NCBI GenBank assembly: GCA_937923265.1
Contig: CALAJY010000010.1
Coordinates: 45,594-109,593, forward strand
Direction of reading: 5' to 3'
Length of the DNA: 64,000 nt
From: an uncultured Tissierellia bacterium
Lineage (GTDB): Bacteria > Bacillota > Clostridia > Tissierellales > Peptoniphilaceae
Both the position numbers and the translations under genes were made by a program. Positions within the stretch are counted from its first letter, which is position 1. Every line of letters starts with the position of its first letter. Of the stretch, positions 8,325 through 15,546 are shown in pieces. The notes under the pieces were generated by a model. That model saw nothing but the letters and a program-made list of their open reading frames with translations. It did no database searches and had not been told where the DNA came from.

Positions 8325-10319
8325 TCAATCCATCGGAATCACCGTTACAGGCATCCCTTGGCGAAGGAAGGGCGCTGCCTGTTTCATCGTTTCCACATCA
8401 ACATTGACGCAACCATGGCTTCCCCGCCAGGTGTAGGCCTTGCCGTCCAACTGGAAAATGTGAGAGGGCTGCCAATAGGCATCATGGATTCCGTAATGAG
8501 GGTAAAAGGGAATCCACCAATCCACATGGGAGGCATAACCCGGTCCCCGCAACACAACATCTGCGGCTTTTACCATAATGTTGAAGTAGCCCGTTACGGT
8601 CGGTGTGTCCGGCTTTCCCGAGATAATGGGGAAAGAGCGAACCAGTTTATGGTTATTAAAAATCCATAAATATTGGTTGGGAAGGCTGATCACCACGTGA
8701 TCGCCATTGACCCGGCGTGTTCCCAGCTTTGTGGTTAAAAAATTCCCCCGATATTGGAAGACGTCGCGGAAGCGGAAGCCGTCAAGGATTTCCGCACGTC
8801 CCAGATTATCGAACCGGTAGGTTACTCCACCGATGACCCTCTGCTGATTCTTCAGCATCTTGGGGAAGCGGGCGGAAGCATCGAAATAGTAGCGGTTTCC
8901 GTCGACCTTCCACCATCCCCGTGCAAAAGAGCCGTCTGCCGTGGCAAAATACACCGTTCTCGGCCCGAAACTCACGAAGTGGTTGCGGTAAATATTGCCG
9001 TTGTCCTTTCGTGCATAGTACTGCTTCCCGCCCTCATCAATGAGGCCGTGGCGGAGGCGACCGTCTTTTCCCATATAATAGGCTTCTTTATTTCCAAAGT
9101 AGATGACCCGGTTGCGGTAGGGAATTCCCGTCTTTCGCATGAAATAGGTATCCTTTCCCCGCTTCACCCAGCCCTCATAGCCAAGCACCCGCTTTCCGGT
9201 CTGCGAATCGACCAGGTAAAGGGTATCGGTCACAATGGCATGGTAAGGGAGACCGGCGATTTTTTCTCCGGTGCTGACCTTCCCCGACCGGTCTAAATAG
9301 TAAGCATTTTCTGCCCCAAAGTAGATCCAACGGTTGCGGTAGAGCACCCCCTGAGCATTGGGAAAATAGGATTCTCCCCGGTAGTCCACCCAGGCACTGT
9401 CCTTATGAAGTCTTCCCGTCATGGGGTCCAGGAGATAGTGCCGCTCTCCCAGTTCCAACAGTCCATGGTAGGGAGTCCCCTCATCGGTCATATAGTAGGC
9501 GATCTCCGGCCCAAAAAAGATAAAGCGGTTGCGATACAGCACCCCCTGGGCATTGGGAAAATAGTTCTTTCCCCGGTAGCTTACCCAAGCGTTGTCTTTA
9601 TGCAGTCTCCCCGTCTTCTCGTCGAGAAGATAGTACCGGTTGTTCCGGTTCAAGAGTCCTCGATGGGGATTTCCTTGCCGGTTCATATAGTAAGTAATCG
9701 CCGGTCCAAAAGAGATAAAGCGATCGCGATACAGCACGCCCTCTTGGTTGGGGAAATAGTCCTTCCCCTGATAGCGGACCCAGGCGTTGTCCCGATGAAG
9801 GATGCCCGTTTGCTCATCGAGCAGGTAGGCATTCCCGCGGAACACTTGATATCCGTGCTGTTTCTTTCCGTCCGCTCCCATGAGATAGCGGGTCGGTCCA
9901 AAAGAGATAAAGCGGTTACGATAGGCGTATCCTCGGGGATCCACAAAGTAGTCTCCCCCTTCATAATGGACCGCTTCATTTCTAAAAAAGGTATCCCCCT
10001 TCCGAAAGCGAATTTCCTCTCCCTCTCTCACCAGGGTGATCGGGGCTTCCTGCGGCTCCTCTTCTTTCGGCTGCTCGTCGGCTTCCTCCTTCGAGGAACT
10101 CTCCACCGAGGAGGACTCCTCCTCTTCGGAAGACGAATTTTCCTCCCCTGTTGCCTCTGTCCGAGCTTCCGCCTTCTCCTCAATTCCTTCCGGGGTAGAG
10201 GCCTCGCTGTGAGTTACTTTCTTCGCAAAGGCGGGTTCGGTAAACAAAAGGGCGGACAAGAGAAAAGAGCCGGCAAGCCACAGGCTTCTCCTCTTCCATT
10301 TATCTTGAAACGCTTTCAT
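8325..10319 (-). CDS. Secreted L,D-transpeptidase (YkuD) with wall-binding-like repeats
   Basis: This 664-residue surface enzyme is predicted to form L,D-crosslinks in peptidoglycan or attach proteins to it. A signal peptide (WLAGSFLLSALLFTEPAFA) is followed by a Glu/Ser-rich low-complexity spacer (about residues 40-90). Then come six copies of the YRNRFISFGP-type module with a period of about 65 residues. The C-terminal YkuD domain spans about 540-664, with the catalytic motif SHGCVNV (Cys about 637, His about 635). The upstream frame is open for 16 more codons, but ATG at 10319 has a GGAAAGGA ribosome site at good spacing. It is the first gene of a probable two-gene operon with the GH25 muramidase. 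Confidence 0.9.
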   Translation of the reverse strand: MKAFQDKWKRRSLWLAGSFLLSALLFTEPAFAKKVTHSEASTPEGIEEKAEARTEATGEENSSSEEEESSSVESSSKEEADEQPKEEEPQEAPITLVREGEEIRFRKGDTFFRNEAVHYEGGDYFVDPRGYAYRNRFISFGPTRYLMGADGKKQHGYQVFRGNAYLLDEQTGILHRDNAWVRYQGKDYFPNQEGVLYRDRFISFGPAITYYMNRQGNPHRGLLNRNNRYYLLDEKTGRLHKDNAWVSYRGKNYFPNAQGVLYRNRFIFFGPEIAYYMTDEGTPYHGLLELGERHYLLDPMTGRLHKDSAWVDYRGESYFPNAQGVLYRNRWIYFGAENAYYLDRSGKVSTGEKIAGLPYHAIVTDTLYLVDSQTGKRVLGYEGWVKRGKDTYFMRKTGIPYRNRVIYFGNKEAYYMGKDGRLRHGLIDEGGKQYYARKDNGNIYRNHFVSFGPRTVYFATADGSFARGWWKVDGNRYYFDASARFPKMLKNQQRVIGGVTYRFDNLGRAEILDGFRFRDVFQYRGNFLTTKLGTRRVNGDHVVISLPNQYLWIFNNHKLVRSFPIISGKPDTPTVTGYFNIMVKAADVVLRGPGYASHVDWWIPFYPHYGIHDAYWQPSHIFQLDGKAYTWRGSHGCVNVDVETMKQAAPFLRQGMPVTVIPMD
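8950..9965 (-). repeat. Repeat region in the YkuD gene (six modules, period about 195 bp)
   Basis: Near-identical DNA recurs about every 195 bases, for example the CATTGGGAAAATAG stretch near 9357 and again near 9551 on the plus strand, with a diverged copy near 9745. Each unit encodes about 65 residues: KDNAWV, YFPNAQGVLYRNR, FGP, YYM, G, YLLD-x-x-TGRLH. The outer copies (near 8970, 9110 and 9910) are more diverged. Confidence 0.85.
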
Positions 10320-10407
10320 AATTTCAATCCTTTCCAAATTGGCAGTATACTTACAAACTTCAAACAAAGCTAGTTTATCACATTCTGTCTCCTTTTTGGC
10401 TCTTTGC

Positions 10408-10436
10408 TTGACTTTCTGTAACTAATTCGTTACCAT
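10408..10436 (+). promoter_or_regulatory. Putative promoter with embedded palindromic operator
   Basis: TTGACT (10408-10413) lies 17 bases from TACCAT (10431-10436). A perfect inverted repeat GTAAC-N6-GTTAC (10418-10433) fills the spacer and the start of the -10 element, a typical place for a repressor to block RNA polymerase. It drives the M23 gene at 10482 and sits in the 162-base gap to the divergent YkuD gene. Confidence 0.45.
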
Positions 10437-10481
10437 TTATACGTTCTGGATTGAATTAGTAGGAATTCTGTTGGAGGTATT

Positions 10482-11831
10482 ATGCAGAATAAACGGAAAC
10501 TCTTTGGGAGTCTCGCCTTGGCAGGTCTTCTCGGGATGGGATCCTATGCGCTTTTTATCGGCCATTTTCTTCCGGTCAATGCGCAGGATTTGGGTTCCCT
10601 TGCGGAAGAAGCAAAAAGCCAAAGCCTTGCCCAACTGGTTCAAAAGCAGCCAAGAAAATTACTGGCAGATCATGACAATGAAATCTTAAAATTCCTTCCG
10701 GAAGCGAATCTTCTTCGAAGAGAGCCCGGGGAAAAAGCACCGAAATTACAGGTTCTTGCGGAAATTTTACAAAAACAATTCCACCCGGTGAAAATCGGCG
10801 AAGACCTCTACATCCAAAATCAGATCACCGGAGAAATCCGTCATGACGATAATTGGGTGAAAGTCGGAGAGGATTTTTATTTCGTGGGAAAAGATGGAAA
10901 GATTTATCAAAACCGTTTCGTTATCTACGGTCCCGATAGCATTTACTACGTGGGACCCGATGGAAAGAAAAAAGTGGGCGTCCAGGAGGCCTTTCACCAA
11001 ATCTTCCGCCTGGATGAAACGGGAAAACTGATTCGCACCCCGGGCTGGCTCGACTACCAAGGCCATCGCTACTACATGAACCAAACCGGCTTTCCCACCC
11101 GTTCCGCTTGGGCGACCATCGACCAAAAGGAGTATTACTTCAATGAAGAGGGTCTTCTCCAAACGGGCATGGTGGCTGTGGACGGCACCGTCTATCGTAC
11201 CCACCCGGAAACCGGAGCGCGGATTGCGGAGCGCGGCAGCTATGGGTACGAGGGAAAGATCTACGTATCCGATGAAAAGGGAATCCCCTATAAAGACACA
11301 CAGGTGCAACTCGGAGACAAAATTTACTTATTAGGAAAAGATGGGGCCGCTCTGAGTGGAGAGCAGGAATGGCAGGGAACGAGCTACCTTTACCAGGCCG
11401 ACCGGGGGCTACGAAAAGACCTGAAACCCGTTTGGCCCACTCCCTCCTCCCATCGCATTAATTCGGTCGTTGGCTACCGGCCGGAATTTGGAGCCTACCA
11501 CAACGGCGTGGATATCGGTGCTTCCTGGGGCTCGTCGGTTCATGCTTGTCGAGGCGGTGTCGTCCAGTACGCCGCAAACAGCCATGGAGCCCATGGAATC
11601 ATGGTGTGCATCCTCGATTCCCGAGGAATTTACACCATGTACAAACACCTGAGCTCCTTCTCCGTGCAAGTGGGACAGAAGGTGAAAGCGGGCCAGGAAA
11701 TTGCCCACGTGGGAAGCACGGGAGATTCCACCGGCCCCCACCTCCACCTGGAGATGCGAAAAGGCGATGCGCATGGCACCGTTTTGAATCCTCTTTCCTT
11801 CTCCTTCCGTGAGCTGGGGAAAACGGAATAA
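10482..11831 (+). CDS. Secreted M23 (LytM-type) metallopeptidase with diverged repeats
   Basis: This 449-residue secreted zinc endopeptidase is predicted to cut peptidoglycan cross-bridges. The N-terminal signal anchor (KLFGSLALAGLLGMGSYALF) is followed by about 250 residues of aromatic/Gly repeats related to, but more diverged than, those of the two neighbouring enzymes (YFVGKDGKIYQNRFVIYGP is the clearest copy). The LytM domain occupies the C-terminal 110 residues. Its zinc ligands are in HNGVD (H340, D344) and HLHLE (H420, H422), so it appears catalytically intact. The ATG has a GGAGG ribosome site. It is divergent from the YkuD/GH25 pair and ends at a bidirectional terminator. The shared repeat suggests all three enzymes bind the same wall component. 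Confidence 0.9.
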   Translation: MQNKRKLFGSLALAGLLGMGSYALFIGHFLPVNAQDLGSLAEEAKSQSLAQLVQKQPRKLLADHDNEILKFLPEANLLRREPGEKAPKLQVLAEILQKQFHPVKIGEDLYIQNQITGEIRHDDNWVKVGEDFYFVGKDGKIYQNRFVIYGPDSIYYVGPDGKKKVGVQEAFHQIFRLDETGKLIRTPGWLDYQGHRYYMNQTGFPTRSAWATIDQKEYYFNEEGLLQTGMVAVDGTVYRTHPETGARIAERGSYGYEGKIYVSDEKGIPYKDTQVQLGDKIYLLGKDGAALSGEQEWQGTSYLYQADRGLRKDLKPVWPTPSSHRINSVVGYRPEFGAYHNGVDIGASWGSSVHACRGGVVQYAANSHGAHGIMVCILDSRGIYTMYKHLSSFSVQVGQKVKAGQEIAHVGSTGDSTGPHLHLEMRKGDAHGTVLNPLSFSFRELGKTE

Positions 11832-11841
11832 AACCGGCATC

Positions 11842-11877
11842 AAAAAAGGACCCCCGAATATTCGGGGGTCCTTTTTT
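11842..11877. terminator. Bidirectional rho-independent terminator
   Basis: A perfect palindrome with an AGGACCCCCGAA stem is flanked by A and T runs. It lies between the convergent M23 and CoA-transferase genes. Confidence 0.95.
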
Positions 11878-11884
11878 TGATGGG

Positions 11885-13237
11885 TTATCTTTGGTTGCTC
11901 TTTCTCCAAATGTGCATTTTCTCGGCCTCCTGAATGAGTTGGTCCCGAAAATCGGGATGGGCAATGGAAATCAGGGCTTCCGCTCTCTGCCAGGTGCTCT
12001 TCCCTCTCAAATTGACGATGCCATACTCGGTGGCCACATAATGGGCCGTGGTCCGGGGATCCGTAACAATGGATCCCTCCTTCAGCGTTGGGAGAATACG
12101 GCTCTTGGTCTCCCCCTTCTTGTTGGTAAACGTGGCGGATAGAGCCATGATGCTCTTTCCTCCATGGGAGTGGTAGGCTCCGATCACGAAATCCAGCTGG
12201 CCACCGGTTCCGCTGATCTGCCGCGTGCCACTGGACTCCCCATTGATCTGGCCATAGAGGTCCAGCTCGATCGCATTGTTGATGGAGATAAAGTTGTCAA
12301 AGGAGGCAATCACCTGGGGACTGTTCACGTAGTCCACCGGCGCACTGGCAAAGACGGGGTTGTGGTCCATGAACTCATAAAGCTCCTTGGAGCCCGCTCC
12401 AAAGGCAAAGACCTGTTTTCCCCGGTCCCGGCTCTTCTTTTGCCCGGTGATGATTCCCGCCTGGGTCATCTTCATCATGCTGTCCACATACATCTCGGTA
12501 TGAACCCCCAGATCCTTCAGGTCGGATTGGGAGATCAATTCTCCCACCGCATTGGGCATTCCGCCGATTCCCAGCTGCAAGGTGGCTCCGTCCGGAATCT
12601 CCTTCAAAACGAGTTCCGCAATCTTTCGATCAATCTCCGAGGGCTTGGCATTGCCCAACACGTCCACGGGCTCCCGGCTGGAGACAATGGCGTCGACCTT
12701 GCTCAAGGGAATACTCTCATCGTAGAGGCCAAGAACATAGGGAATGTTCTCATTCTCCTCCACGATAATATGCTTGGCCCTTCGCACCACCTCCATGGTC
12801 TGCGAGTTTGCCGGTCCCAGATTGAAATTCCCAAAGGCATCCATCTTCGCGGTCTGCAGCATCAGCACATCCACCCGCTCAATGTCCTCCTTCCGCCGGT
12901 ACATCTCCGGAAGTTCACAGTAGCGCATGGGGATAAAAAAGGCATAGCCCTTTTCCACCTGTTTGCGTTCAATGCCACCAAAATGCCAGGAGTTAAAGGT
13001 GAACACCCGCCGACCCACGCGGTCATTGGCCTCGAAAATCGCCAGCGGATGGTACACCAGGTACCCGCGAATATTCACATCTTCGAGCTCTTCCGCTCTT
13101 GCCGCCAGCGCTCGATCCAGCAAAACCGGAACGGACGTTGAATGTGCATAATCTACCCAATCTCCTGACTGGACCAGCTTGACCGCCTCCTCCGGGCGAA
13201 CGAGCTTCTGGTCATACTCCTTACGAAAGTCTGTCAT
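11885..13237 (-). CDS. Acetyl-CoA hydrolase/transferase family, probably butyryl-CoA:acetate CoA-transferase
   Basis: This 450-residue cytosolic enzyme is predicted to move CoA between an acyl-CoA and acetate, the terminal step of butyrate formation in many Clostridia. It has the two-domain layout of the family. GIGGMPNAV (about 224-231) is followed by the probable catalytic Glu in GVHTEMYVDSMM (E248). The signature GGQLDFVIGAYHSHGGKS then GIVNLRGKS lies in the C-terminal half. These fit the butyryl-CoA:acetate / 4-hydroxybutyrate CoA-transferase group better than acetyl-CoA hydrolases, but sequence alone cannot separate butyryl-, propionyl- and 4-hydroxybutyryl-specific members. The ATG has an AAGGAGGAGC ribosome site. 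The stop is next to a terminator, and a hotdog thioesterase gene lies just upstream on the same strand. Confidence 0.85.
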   Translation of the reverse strand: MTDFRKEYDQKLVRPEEAVKLVQSGDWVDYAHSTSVPVLLDRALAARAEELEDVNIRGYLVYHPLAIFEANDRVGRRVFTFNSWHFGGIERKQVEKGYAFFIPMRYCELPEMYRRKEDIERVDVLMLQTAKMDAFGNFNLGPANSQTMEVVRRAKHIIVEENENIPYVLGLYDESIPLSKVDAIVSSREPVDVLGNAKPSEIDRKIAELVLKEIPDGATLQLGIGGMPNAVGELISQSDLKDLGVHTEMYVDSMMKMTQAGIITGQKKSRDRGKQVFAFGAGSKELYEFMDHNPVFASAPVDYVNSPQVIASFDNFISINNAIELDLYGQINGESSGTRQISGTGGQLDFVIGAYHSHGGKSIMALSATFTNKKGETKSRILPTLKEGSIVTDPRTTAHYVATEYGIVNLRGKSTWQRAEALISIAHPDFRDQLIQEAEKMHIWRKSNQR

Positions 13238-13257
13238 GTGCTCCTCCTTTGAAAACG

Positions 13258-13773
13258 TTATTCTCTTTGCTGCGCTTCTTCCACCGAATCTTCTTCCAAG
13301 GGCAGACCCAGACGGAAAAAACTTCCACTGGCAAGGCCCACCAACCGGTCTTCGACAAAAAGTTCTGCCCGCGTGATGAGCAGTGTTTTTCCCCGCTTCT
13401 CAATTTGGCCTCGAGCAAACAGGCGATCTCCCCGATGGACCTGGCGCAAAAAACGGTATTGTACGTCCACGGTTGTCACCCGCTCCTTCAAGGATTCACA
13501 GGCAAGTCCCATGGCCGTATCCGCTAAGGCCATGAGTACCCCGCCATGCACCGTTTCCATGCCATTTAAATGGAAGGGCTTTATCGATAGGGCCAAACAG
13601 GCCTCTCCTTCCTCCGAGTCAACCCGTTCCATCCCTAAGCAATCAAAAAAATCCGGGGATTTTTCCTCTTCTCTTTTCTCTTCCACGCGGAAAACCTCCT
13701 TTTCCTGGGATTCCTTCAAGATCGTGTCCTGCCGGAAAGGCGGGCTTTTTACTATGTGATTGTCTTTTTTCAT
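13258..13773 (-). CDS. PaaI-family hotdog thioesterase
   Basis: This 171-residue protein has a single hotdog domain. The family motif is NGMETVHGGVLMALADTAMG (about residues 69-88): the HGG turn followed by the central helix with Ala-Asp. Such enzymes hydrolyse acyl- or aryl-CoA thioesters in the cytosol. About 45 charged residues precede the domain, longer than usual. The open frame extends 16 codons further upstream, but ATG at 13773 has an AAAGGGG ribosome site and sits in the divergent spacer. It lies 20 bases upstream of the CoA-transferase gene, so the two probably form an operon for CoA-ester turnover. The substrate is unknown. Confidence 0.85.
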   Translation of the reverse strand: MKKDNHIVKSPPFRQDTILKESQEKEVFRVEEKREEEKSPDFFDCLGMERVDSEEGEACLALSIKPFHLNGMETVHGGVLMALADTAMGLACESLKERVTTVDVQYRFLRQVHRGDRLFARGQIEKRGKTLLITRAELFVEDRLVGLASGSFFRLGLPLEEDSVEEAQQRE

Positions 13774-13854
13774 TATACCCCTTTCCCTCTTCCTATTCAG
13801 TCTGTTATAGTTTATTTGCAAAAGGAACCAAGCACGAAGGAGAAAGGAGCTACC

Positions 13855-14454
13855 ATGGTAACCCTACAAAAAACCGCCGGAGGCAATAAGCCTTTTCAAA
13901 GGTTTAAATATACGACCTCCCGCATCAATACCTGTGTTTTCGTAATCGATATCCAGGAAAAATTACTTCCCATTGTCCCGGAAGCAGAAACGGTGTTGAA
14001 AAACACCTCGGTCCTTCTGGAAGCGGCAAAAGCCTACCAATTAAAGGCCGTCTATTCCGAGCAATATCCAAAGGGCTTAGGCAAAACCGTCTCGCCGCTT
14101 CGAGAAGCCCTGGAAGAGCTTGCGGCCTTCCAACTGGAGAAAACCTCCTACAATGCCCTGCTCCCGGAGATGCTCGCCGAATTGAAGGAGAGAGACTGCA
14201 AGCAGATTATCATCACGGGCATTGAGACCCACATCTGTGTCCTCCAAACGGTTCGTTCCCTCCTGGAAAAGGGCTTTACCGTCTTTATTCCCCACGATGC
14301 CGTGGGCTCCCGCGACCCCGAGAATAAACATGTGGCCTTGGAACTCCTGCGGGATGCCGGAGCAACCATCACCTCCACCGAGACCATCCTTTTTGACCTC
14401 ATGGGAGACTCCAAGGATCCCCATTTTAAGGAACTTCAGGCTTTAATCAAATAA
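13855..14454 (+). CDS. Isochorismatase-family cysteine hydrolase
   Basis: This 199-residue cytosolic hydrolase has the complete catalytic triad of the isochorismatase-like fold: Asp in FVIDIQEKL (D32), Lys in LEKTSYN (K96) and Cys in GIETHICVLQT (C128). It most resembles the YcaC/nicotinamidase-like branch, whose members hydrolyse amides or carbamates but mostly have unknown substrates. The frame is open 33 codons upstream, but ATG at 13855 has an AAAGGAG ribosome site and family-like length. It is transcribed divergently from the thioesterase gene and ends at a strong terminator, so it is probably monocistronic. Confidence 0.87.
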   Translation: MVTLQKTAGGNKPFQRFKYTTSRINTCVFVIDIQEKLLPIVPEAETVLKNTSVLLEAAKAYQLKAVYSEQYPKGLGKTVSPLREALEELAAFQLEKTSYNALLPEMLAELKERDCKQIIITGIETHICVLQTVRSLLEKGFTVFIPHDAVGSRDPENKHVALELLRDAGATITSTETILFDLMGDSKDPHFKELQALIK

Positions 14455-14461
14455 GCAAACA

Positions 14462-14506
14462 GAAAAAAAGAACCGCATTCGCCAGGCGAATGCGGTTCTT
14501 TTTTCT
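14462..14506. terminator. Bidirectional rho-independent terminator
   Basis: A 13-base stem (GAACCGCATTCGC and its complement) with a short loop is preceded by seven A and followed by six T. It separates the convergent isochorismatase and punA genes. Confidence 0.95.
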
Positions 14507-14507
14507 G

Positions 14508-15326
14508 TTAGAGCTGCTTTAAAAATTCCCGGACCATGGTTTCAAACCCTTGGGCCGCCTTTTTCCCATTCTCAATCACTTCTTCTTCGCTCAAATGCTG
14601 GTGACCGAGGCCGGCCGCCTTATTGGTCGCCAGGGAAACCGCACACACCGGAACGCCCATGTGATGAGCGGCAATGGCTTCGATAACCGTGCTCATGCCC
14701 ACCATATCGGCTCCCAAGGTCTGGGCCATGCGAATCTCCGCCGGTGTCTCGTAACACGGACCCGTAAACTGCATATACACGCCCCGATGGGTGAAACAGC
14801 CCGCCGTCTTTGCCGCCTTCTCCATCTTCTCCGCGAGATTTGGATCGTAACATTGGGTCATGTCGGGAAAGCGCGTGCCCCATTCTTCCACATTGGGACC
14901 CAACAGGGGAGAGGGAACAAGGGCTGCGATATGGTCCTTGAGAATGCAAAAGTCCCCCACCTCATAGGATTCGTTGCAGGCACCTGCTGCGTTGGTTAAG
15001 AGCAGGGCAGAAACTCCCATCTTGGCCATCAGGCGAATGGGGAGCACACAGTCACTGACGGGGTAGCCCTCATAGAGATGAATGCGCCCCTGCAACAGAA
15101 CCACATCCCGCCCATCCAGCTTTCCGAAAATAAACCGCCCCTTATGGCCCGGTGCGGTGGAGAGGGGAAAGCCGGGAAGGTCCTTGTATTCCACGAATTC
15201 CGGATTCTCTACCTTCTCCCCCAGGTCCCCGAGGCCGGAACCCAGAACGATTCCCAGGACCGGCTTCGTTTTGATTCGCTTTTTCAATTCCTGCCAACAG
15301 CAGTCCACCTTCGTCTTGGCATCCAT
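14508..15326 (-). CDS. punA: Purine nucleoside phosphorylase
   Basis: This 272-residue enzyme carries out phosphorolysis of purine nucleosides to the base and (deoxy)ribose-1-phosphate in salvage. It is of the trimeric guanosine/inosine type. Visible motifs are the phosphate loop VLGSGLGDLG, APGHKGRF with the phosphate-binding His, NAAGACN, GPCYETPAEIRM, GMSTVIEAIAAHH and the base-specifying Asn in LATNKAAGLG. An upstream in-frame start exists, but ATG at 15326 has an AAGGAGGAAGG ribosome site and matches family length. It begins 10 bases after a small membrane protein gene at the end of the opp operon, so it is probably the last gene of that transcript. That would couple peptide uptake with nucleoside salvage. 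Confidence 0.93.
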   Translation of the reverse strand: MDAKTKVDCCWQELKKRIKTKPVLGIVLGSGLGDLGEKVENPEFVEYKDLPGFPLSTAPGHKGRFIFGKLDGRDVVLLQGRIHLYEGYPVSDCVLPIRLMAKMGVSALLLTNAAGACNESYEVGDFCILKDHIAALVPSPLLGPNVEEWGTRFPDMTQCYDPNLAEKMEKAAKTAGCFTHRGVYMQFTGPCYETPAEIRMAQTLGADMVGMSTVIEAIAAHHMGVPVCAVSLATNKAAGLGHQHLSEEEVIENGKKAAQGFETMVREFLKQL

Positions 15327-15336
15327 ACCTTCCTCC

Positions 15337-15546
15337 TTAGAGCCCCCAGAACACAAAAATCAAGACTACCACAAGAATGATGCAGCCTAGGAAAAATAAA
15401 ACGGGGGGCAGAAAAACCGATAGAGCGGCCCATATCATGGCCCGCTCATCGTTTTTATCCGGCTCCTGGGAGCGGAAGCTCTTGAGCTGCTCCTGCTCCT
15501 TATCCGGATCATAGTCTTCAATTGCCTTTGGTTTCTTAAAAAACAT
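15337..15546 (-). CDS. Small single-span membrane protein
   Basis: This 69-residue protein has a charged N-terminal half rich in Asp, Glu, Lys and Gln, then one long hydrophobic span (about 40-69, IWAALSVFLPPVLFFLGC and onward) with Phe-Trp-Gly-Leu at the C-terminus. It is probably anchored with the N-terminus inside. I do not recognise a family. Its ATG overlaps the oppF stop by one base (TGATG), so it is translationally coupled and almost certainly real. Position at the end of the transporter genes suggests an accessory or stability subunit, which is inference only. Confidence 0.75.
   Translation of the reverse strand: MFFKKPKAIEDYDPDKEQEQLKSFRSQEPDKNDERAMIWAALSVFLPPVLFFLGCIILVVVLIFVFWGL

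Noticed and set aside
7150..9965. CRISPR-like periodic repeats
   Set aside because: The period is about 195 bases and within coding sequence. There are no short direct repeats with unique spacers.
9405..10373. Plus-strand open frame opposite the YkuD gene (322 codons)
   Set aside because: Its repeats mirror those of the coding strand, and it would cover the YkuD signal peptide and promoter region.
12164..13141. Plus-strand open frame opposite the CoA-transferase (325 codons)
   Set aside because: Antisense to a clear enzyme gene, His/Gly-rich composition of a shadow frame, no ribosome site.
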